Shown in pieces: positions 59,428-64,000 of a stretch of DNA of 64,000 nt. The notes beneath the pieces are model-generated. The model was not told the DNA's origin and ran no database searches. It was given only the letters and a program-made list of their open reading frames with translations. The DNA is from Chitinophagaceae bacterium BSSC1. GTDB lineage: Bacteria > Bacteroidota > Bacteroidia > Chitinophagales > Chitinophagaceae. Position numbers and translations under genes: made by a program. Where the stretch lies: contig NKJC01000001.1 of assembly GCA_002256435.1 (NCBI GenBank), positions 310,001 to 374,000 of the forward strand, written 5' to 3'. Within the stretch, counting starts at the first letter, position 1. Every line of letters starts with the position of its first letter.

Positions 59428-61851
59428 ATGAATGGCATCAAACGATTTGTCATTTTACTTCTTTTCTTAGGAAGCCATTATTTTGCTGTTGCACAATTAG
59501 CAGCACAACTCAATATTGACCAATTAACAGACCAACAATTGGTTCAATTTGTACAAGCAAATAATTTGAATGGCTTGTCTGAATTTGAGTTAGAAACCAA
59601 GGCCCGCGAAAAAGGGCTGACCAATGAGCAAATTCAAAAACTCAAAATTAGACTGCAGGCTTTACCCAACACAGGCATTAGTCAACAGTCAGATGCCAAA
59701 CAAAATTTGGACAATAAAAGAAAAGGGCAAACCTACTTGCTTCCCAAATCTTCTCCAGACAGTATTAATGGTCTAGTGATTTTTGGCTCTGATTTTTTTA
59801 CCAAGGAGAACTTGAGTTTTGAACCCAATCTAAATATGCCCAGTCCAAAAAATTATGTGATTGGCAGTGGCGATGAATTGAAAATTGAGATTTATGGATA
59901 TTCAGATAAAAGCCTCAGTTTAAAAATGAGTCCCGATGGGAATATTCGTTATCCGAATATTGGCCCAATCAACCTATCAGGCTTGAGTCTAGAAGCTGCC
60001 GAGGCTAAACTAACTGGGGCATTGAGTAAAATATATCCTGGATTAAAAACAGGCAGTACCAGATTACAAGTAACACTAGGACAAATCAGATCTATTAGGG
60101 TAAACCTGATTGGAGAAGTTAGTAGACCTGGGTCCTATTCTATTTCATCATTGAGTACCATTGCCAATGCATTGTATGCAGCGGGAGGCCCCTCTAAAAT
60201 TGGATCTTATAGAAATATCAGTTTAATCAGAAATGGCAAACTCATTGCCCAATTTGACCTCTATGATTATCTAATCAATGGTCAACTAGCACAAAATAAA
60301 ATGCTGCAAGATGAAGACGTGATTAAAGTGCCCGCCTATCAGTCAAGGGTTGCATTAAGTGGTGCCGTAAAAAGAAATGCACTTTATGAAATTGCCCAGG
60401 GCGATAGACTAGAGCAAGTATTGAACTATGCAGGCGGGTTAAGCGATAATGCAAACAAATCATTTATCAGAATTGCTAGATATGGTAGTCAAGAAATTGA
60501 ATCCATTACTGTTAATGCCAATGAAGCATCCAGCTTTCAATTGCAAACGGGCGATAAATTATATGTAGATAGTATTTCTAGTAGTTTTAAAAATAGGGTC
60601 ATCATCAGTGGAGCTGTAAATCTGCAAGGTGTTTATTCAACAGATAAAATACCTGATTTGAAAACGCTATTACAAATGGCTAAACCAAAAGCATCTGCTT
60701 ATAAAGAAAGAGCCATCTTAAGACGGATCTCAACTGATTATACTGCAGAAATCATTGGCTTTAATGTGAACGATGTTTTAAATGACAAATTCAATGTTGC
60801 TTTAAGAAAAGAAGACAGCATTCATATTTATCCCTACAATGAAATTAAAGAGACTTTTAAAATTCAAGTAAGGGGTGAAGTCAATAGACCAGACAGTTTT
60901 TACTACGCCAAGGGCATGCTGGTACAAGACGCTATTTTAATGGCGGGTGGTTACAAGGATGGAGCCAACAAAAGCTTCTTAGAAATCTCAAGAAGAATTA
61001 GAGACACCCTTTCTAAAAATGATAGTCCATTGTATAGTGTTATTCTTCAGGCTGACCTATCTAAAGAAGGTGCTGAAAAATCATTGAACACGGCTTTGGA
61101 GCCTTTTGATATTGTATCGGTTAGAAAATCACCCGGCTATAAAGAACAGATTAGTGTGAATATTGAAGGTGAAGTAATTTACCCAGGTAGCTATGCTATT
61201 AGCAGTAACCAAGAAAGATTATCCGATCTATTAAAAAGGGCTGGTGGATTAAAATTGGGTGGCTATCCTGAAGGGGCATTTTTACTAAGAAAGACATTTG
61301 AAAACCTGTCTAATACTGACACTATTATCTTAAGAAACAAACTAGCCACACTCAAAAATTCCTTAACTGATACCAGTAAGGCCAGAGCAGCTGATAGTAC
61401 TTTCAAAGGTGATATGAAAATTGTTGGCATTAGACTGGAAGAAGTGATCAAGCAACCAGGTTCTTTGTATGATGTGATTTTACAAGAAGGCGATATTATT
61501 AAAGTGCCTAAAAGAGTAGAAACTGTTCAAACATTTAGCGGTGTTTATTTTCCCAAGAAGATTGTTTATCGTTCTGGATTAAATATCAAAGACGTGATTA
61601 GAGAATCAGGTGGCGTTTTACCTGGTGGTCAAATCAAAAAAGCTTATGTGGTGTATCCCAACGGTGAAGTACGCACCACAAAACATTTTCTCTTCTTTAC
61701 CAATTACCCCAATGTGAAACCAGGATCAGAAGTGTATGTGCCTGTAAAACAAACCGGTAAGGGAATGAGTACTGGAGAAGTAGTAGCGCTTACCACAGGA
61801 CTGGCTACTCTTGTAACACTATTCTTAACCATCAGGAATCTAACCCAATAG
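59428..61851 (+). CDS. Wza-like polysaccharide export protein with several SLBB domains
   Basis: An 807-residue exported protein (signal MNGIKRFVILLLFLGSHYFAVAQ). An N-terminal helical region (about residues 25-90) is followed by a Poly_export domain (VIGSGDELKIEIYGYSDKSLSLKMSPDGNIRYPNIGPINLSGLSLE). At least four SLBB-type repeats come next, each with a VxGxVxxPGxY-like motif, for example NLIGEVSRPGSYSISSLS, RVALSGAVKRNALYEI and VNIEGEVIYPGSYAISS. The last segment ends near a hydrophobic stretch (VVALTTGLATLVTLFLTI). It is the outer-membrane channel for capsule or O-antigen-type polymer. The length is far above E. coli Wza (about 380), as is usual in Bacteroidota. The Wzz-like gene follows after 3 bp. 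Confidence 0.93.
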   Translation: MNGIKRFVILLLFLGSHYFAVAQLAAQLNIDQLTDQQLVQFVQANNLNGLSEFELETKAREKGLTNEQIQKLKIRLQALPNTGISQQSDAKQNLDNKRKGQTYLLPKSSPDSINGLVIFGSDFFTKENLSFEPNLNMPSPKNYVIGSGDELKIEIYGYSDKSLSLKMSPDGNIRYPNIGPINLSGLSLEAAEAKLTGALSKIYPGLKTGSTRLQVTLGQIRSIRVNLIGEVSRPGSYSISSLSTIANALYAAGGPSKIGSYRNISLIRNGKLIAQFDLYDYLINGQLAQNKMLQDEDVIKVPAYQSRVALSGAVKRNALYEIAQGDRLEQVLNYAGGLSDNANKSFIRIARYGSQEIESITVNANEASSFQLQTGDKLYVDSISSSFKNRVIISGAVNLQGVYSTDKIPDLKTLLQMAKPKASAYKERAILRRISTDYTAEIIGFNVNDVLNDKFNVALRKEDSIHIYPYNEIKETFKIQVRGEVNRPDSFYYAKGMLVQDAILMAGGYKDGANKSFLEISRRIRDTLSKNDSPLYSVILQADLSKEGAEKSLNTALEPFDIVSVRKSPGYKEQISVNIEGEVIYPGSYAISSNQERLSDLLKRAGGLKLGGYPEGAFLLRKTFENLSNTDTIILRNKLATLKNSLTDTSKARAADSTFKGDMKIVGIRLEEVIKQPGSLYDVILQEGDIIKVPKRVETVQTFSGVYFPKKIVYRSGLNIKDVIRESGGVLPGGQIKKAYVVYPNGEVRTTKHFLFFTNYPNVKPGSEVYVPVKQTGKGMSTGEVVALTTGLATLVTLFLTIRNLTQ

Positions 61852-61854
61852 AAG

Positions 61855-62961
61855 ATGGAAAAAACAGACTTGACAGAAGTATCCACTATTACAAAAGCAG
61901 ATAGCTTGATTTTAAGAGACCTACATTATAAATGGAAGCATTGGGTAAAAATTGTCAAAGCCAATTGGATCAAGATTGGTGTGATAAGTTGTTTGGGAGG
62001 ATTGTTGGGATATGGCTACGCCTATCTACAACCCTTGAACTATCAAGCTAAAATGGTTTTTGTTGTAGAAGACGCTAGAAACAATACAGGCAATCTGGGA
62101 AATATCAGTTCCTTGGCTGGGCAATTTGGTGTAGACCTAGGAGCCAACAACAATAATAATATCTTATCAGGAGATAATATTCTCTATTATTATAGAAGTG
62201 CTTCTTTAGCCAAAGAAGTGCTCTTGAGTCCATCACTTGCTGGAGCTAATCTTTCTGTAATGGATGATTATGTTAAGATCTATGGATTAAAAGAATCCTG
62301 GTCATCCAAAATTGAACATATAGACCAATTGCATTTTAGTCCAATGACTGCCAAACAAAACTACTCGGTTCAACAAGACAGTCTGATACAAATAGTGGTA
62401 GAAAAAATATTGGCCGGTCAATTTAGTGTTGAGCGAATAGATAAAAAAGCCAGTTTTATAGAAGTAAGCACCAATATGTTGGATCCCAATTTATCTAAAA
62501 TCTATTGTGAAAGAATTGTAGGGGCTGCGGTAAACCGATATATTCAATTTAAAACCCAAAGACAAAAGTCAACAGTTGACAAGTTGCAAAAAAGACTGGA
62601 TAGTATTGCAGGATTATTAACGCAAAAAACCATCTATAGTGCCAACCTACAAACTTCTAATGCTACCATGGATATCAATGCCATTTACAAAACCAATTCT
62701 GCGGTAGCTACAGAAACCTCATCCAGAGAGAAGACATTGTTGTCAGGCATTTTTGCTTCAGTTACGCAGAATCTAGAGATGGCAAAATTTAACCTTAGTC
62801 AAGAAACGCCGGTGATTCAAGTGATTGACAGCCCCGTACTTCCACTAAAAGAAGTAAAAACATCAAAACTAAAGATGCTATTGGTTTTTGGAATGCTGTT
62901 TTGTATGGGAGCGTTATTCTATAGCGTCATTGCACATGAATTGAAATTTCTTCCCAAATGA
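61855..62961 (+). CDS. Wzz/Wzc-type chain length determinant protein
   Basis: A 368-residue inner-membrane protein. The N-terminal span (WIKIGVISCLGGLLGYGYAYLQP) begins after about 40 cytoplasmic residues. The periplasmic part is helical with KLQKRLDSIAGLLTQKTIYS, and the Pro-rich VIDSPVLPLKEVKTSKLKMLLVFGMLFCMGALFYSVIAH segment leads to the second span. This is the Wzz fold, which controls polymer length and couples to the exporter. There is no C-terminal tyrosine kinase domain. It follows the exporter gene after 3 bp, and its stop overlaps the ATG of the flippase gene (ATGA). Confidence 0.85.
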   Translation: MEKTDLTEVSTITKADSLILRDLHYKWKHWVKIVKANWIKIGVISCLGGLLGYGYAYLQPLNYQAKMVFVVEDARNNTGNLGNISSLAGQFGVDLGANNNNNILSGDNILYYYRSASLAKEVLLSPSLAGANLSVMDDYVKIYGLKESWSSKIEHIDQLHFSPMTAKQNYSVQQDSLIQIVVEKILAGQFSVERIDKKASFIEVSTNMLDPNLSKIYCERIVGAAVNRYIQFKTQRQKSTVDKLQKRLDSIAGLLTQKTIYSANLQTSNATMDINAIYKTNSAVATETSSREKTLLSGIFASVTQNLEMAKFNLSQETPVIQVIDSPVLPLKEVKTSKLKMLLVFGMLFCMGALFYSVIAHELKFLPK

Positions 62962-64000
62962 GATCCATTGGCTTAAGTATTAAGGAGGATGCATCAGTCT
63001 ATTGGAAAATTCTTTTTTTCTCTGGGCTCAATATTGCTGCCGCCTTTGTATTAAATCTGATCTTGCCACAAAAGATTGGGGTTGGTGTTTATGGTGACTA
63101 TCGATACCTATATAGCTTGATTGGGTTTGCAGGTCTTTTTCACCTTGGTTATTTAGACGGATTTTATCTATTATCCTTAGAAAAAAATGCAACCCAGAAA
63201 GCGAGTATGGGTTATCTGGGATTATTGGTTTGCGCTGGCTTAGTGCTAGCAAATATTGCAGCAGGATTCATGGGTTATGAAATGGGAGAATCGGCTTTGC
63301 TCATAGCCCTCATGATTGTAGTATCCAACTTCATCAACTTCATCAGTCTTAGTTTCAATATTCGCCATTCATTTATTGCACCTTTGGCAACACAGTTATT
63401 GGTAACGCTGTTAATGATCATTTGCCTTTTTAATAATGATATTGCTAGCTGGATGGTCTTGCATTTGTACCCAACCATTTTGATACTGTTGGTTGTTCAG
63501 ATTGGTGTTTTAATCATAATTAATTTATTTGCTCCAGAAAAAGGATCATTTAGCATTCGCTTTCGTTCTTGGAAACAAATCAAATGGTTCCATGAAAAAG
63601 GAATCAAAACCCTTGCCATTGGATTGGTAATTCTTTTGGGATTAGGCTTAGACAAATTGGTGTTGAAAAGCCTCTTACCCAAAGAAAGCTTTGGCGCTTA
63701 TTGCTTTTCCAATAGTTTTCTGATTTCATTTTTGGGATTGGGTTTGTCTGTGAGTAATAAATTGGTGAGTTATCTCTATCAAAAGACAGAGCAGTTTAAA
63801 GAACAGTACAATCAGATTGTTAGGAATATTAGTTTTGTTTCCATCGCCCTTATTGGATTGGGTGTTTGGATAACGCAATGGGAATGGGTGGAAAATTTGG
63901 GCTATGCCAAATTATTGCATGACCTTGTACCCAGCCTTGGTCTATTCCCTTTTTTACTTTTAATTCAATTGGTCTACAGCAATCTTGCTAAAGTCTATGG
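62958..64000 (+). CDS. Polysaccharide biosynthesis flippase-like protein, 5' part (runs off window)
   Basis: The frame opens at ATG 62958, overlapping the Wzz stop by 4 bp, and stays open to the window edge, giving 347 residues. It is very hydrophobic, with about ten predicted spans, such as FFSGLNIAAAFVLNLILP, LLIALMIVVSNFINFISL, LLVTLLMIICLFN and LAIGLVILLGLGLDKLVLKSLLP. Motifs such as YGDYRYLYSLIGFAGLFHLGYLDG resemble Wzx-type or O-antigen translocase (MATE/MVF-like) proteins, which flip lipid-linked repeat units. The function is inferred from position after the exporter and Wzz genes. Confidence 0.7.
   Translation, partial: MRSIGLSIKEDASVYWKILFFSGLNIAAAFVLNLILPQKIGVGVYGDYRYLYSLIGFAGLFHLGYLDGFYLLSLEKNATQKASMGYLGLLVCAGLVLANIAAGFMGYEMGESALLIALMIVVSNFINFISLSFNIRHSFIAPLATQLLVTLLMIICLFNNDIASWMVLHLYPTILILLVVQIGVLIIINLFAPEKGSFSIRFRSWKQIKWFHEKGIKTLAIGLVILLGLGLDKLVLKSLLPKESFGAYCFSNSFLISFLGLGLSVSNKLVSYLYQKTEQFKEQYNQIVRNISFVSIALIGLGVWITQWEWVENLGYAKLLHDLVPSLGLFPFLLLIQLVYSNLAKVY

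Overview
The window looks like a chromosomal segment of a Bacteroidota bacterium, probably from the Chitinophagaceae. This is inferred from gene content and style, not from a database match. The clues are: a giant SprA-type surface protein next to ruvA; lipid and envelope proteins of Bacteroidota type; poor Shine-Dalgarno sequences; and recurrent TTG-N(15-21)-TAnnTTTG promoter boxes close to start codons. The base composition is AT-rich. I see no rRNA, tRNA, insertion sequence or prophage. The murE product carries the DNPR motif, so a meso-diaminopimelate peptidoglycan is expected.

Layout. 1-6.3 kb: the 5' part of sprA (runs off the left edge), ruvA, fabH and two outer-membrane beta-barrel genes. 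6.5-13.9 kb: a Cys/Met PLP enzyme, an SSAT-like acetyltransferase, fabD, a pterin group (folE and two tandem 6-pyruvoyl-tetrahydropterin synthase paralogues), two futalosine-pathway menaquinone genes (mqnB, mqnD) and a photolyase. 13.9-22 kb: an OmpA protein with calcium-type repeats, a class IV aminotransferase, a Nif3-like protein, a zinc-ribbon coiled coil, a TPR protein, recN, a SemiSWEET and a small acidic DUF2795-like protein. 22.3-27.5 kb: lolD, a cobalamin adenosyltransferase, a MacB-type ATPase, gatC, a probable 26-residue membrane peptide with its own terminator, and a FadN-type beta-oxidation protein. 27.7-34.8 kb: a four-gene minus-strand cluster (sensor kinase, BcsB-like protein, processive family 2 glycosyltransferase with an N-terminal MshEN/GSPII_E_N-like domain, polytopic membrane protein). 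It looks like an exopolysaccharide synthase system. 34.9-37.6 kb: an ABC-2 exporter and an SDR epimerase. 37.7-54.1 kb: a long dcw cell-division and cell-wall cluster on the minus strand (mraZ, rsmH, ftsL, ftsI, murE, mraY, murD, ftsW, murG, murC, ftsQ, ftsA, ftsZ), without murF or ddl. 54.1-59.2 kb: a regulatory intergenic region, queA, a HigBA-like toxin-antitoxin pair, an array of eight palindromes, a sensor kinase and a YqgE protein. 59.4-64 kb: the start of a capsule/O-antigen type operon (Wza-like SLBB exporter, Wzz-like protein, flippase running off the right edge).

Non-coding structure is the most unusual part. Eight 18-bp palindromes recur every 34-36 bp between higBA and the kinase (56735-57000). 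Four arrays of the heptamer GTGAAGA start exactly at or just after the stop codons of fabH, fadN, mraY and ftsL, always with the same strand in sense orientation. The mraZ promoter region has four GTG units spaced exactly 10 bp apart, like a MraZ operator, and two perfect DnaA boxes lie in the same intergenic region. A 48-bp inverted repeat pair flanks the sensor-kinase/yqgE pair. The glycosyltransferase cluster at 27.7-34.8 kb is the best candidate for a less-described biological system.
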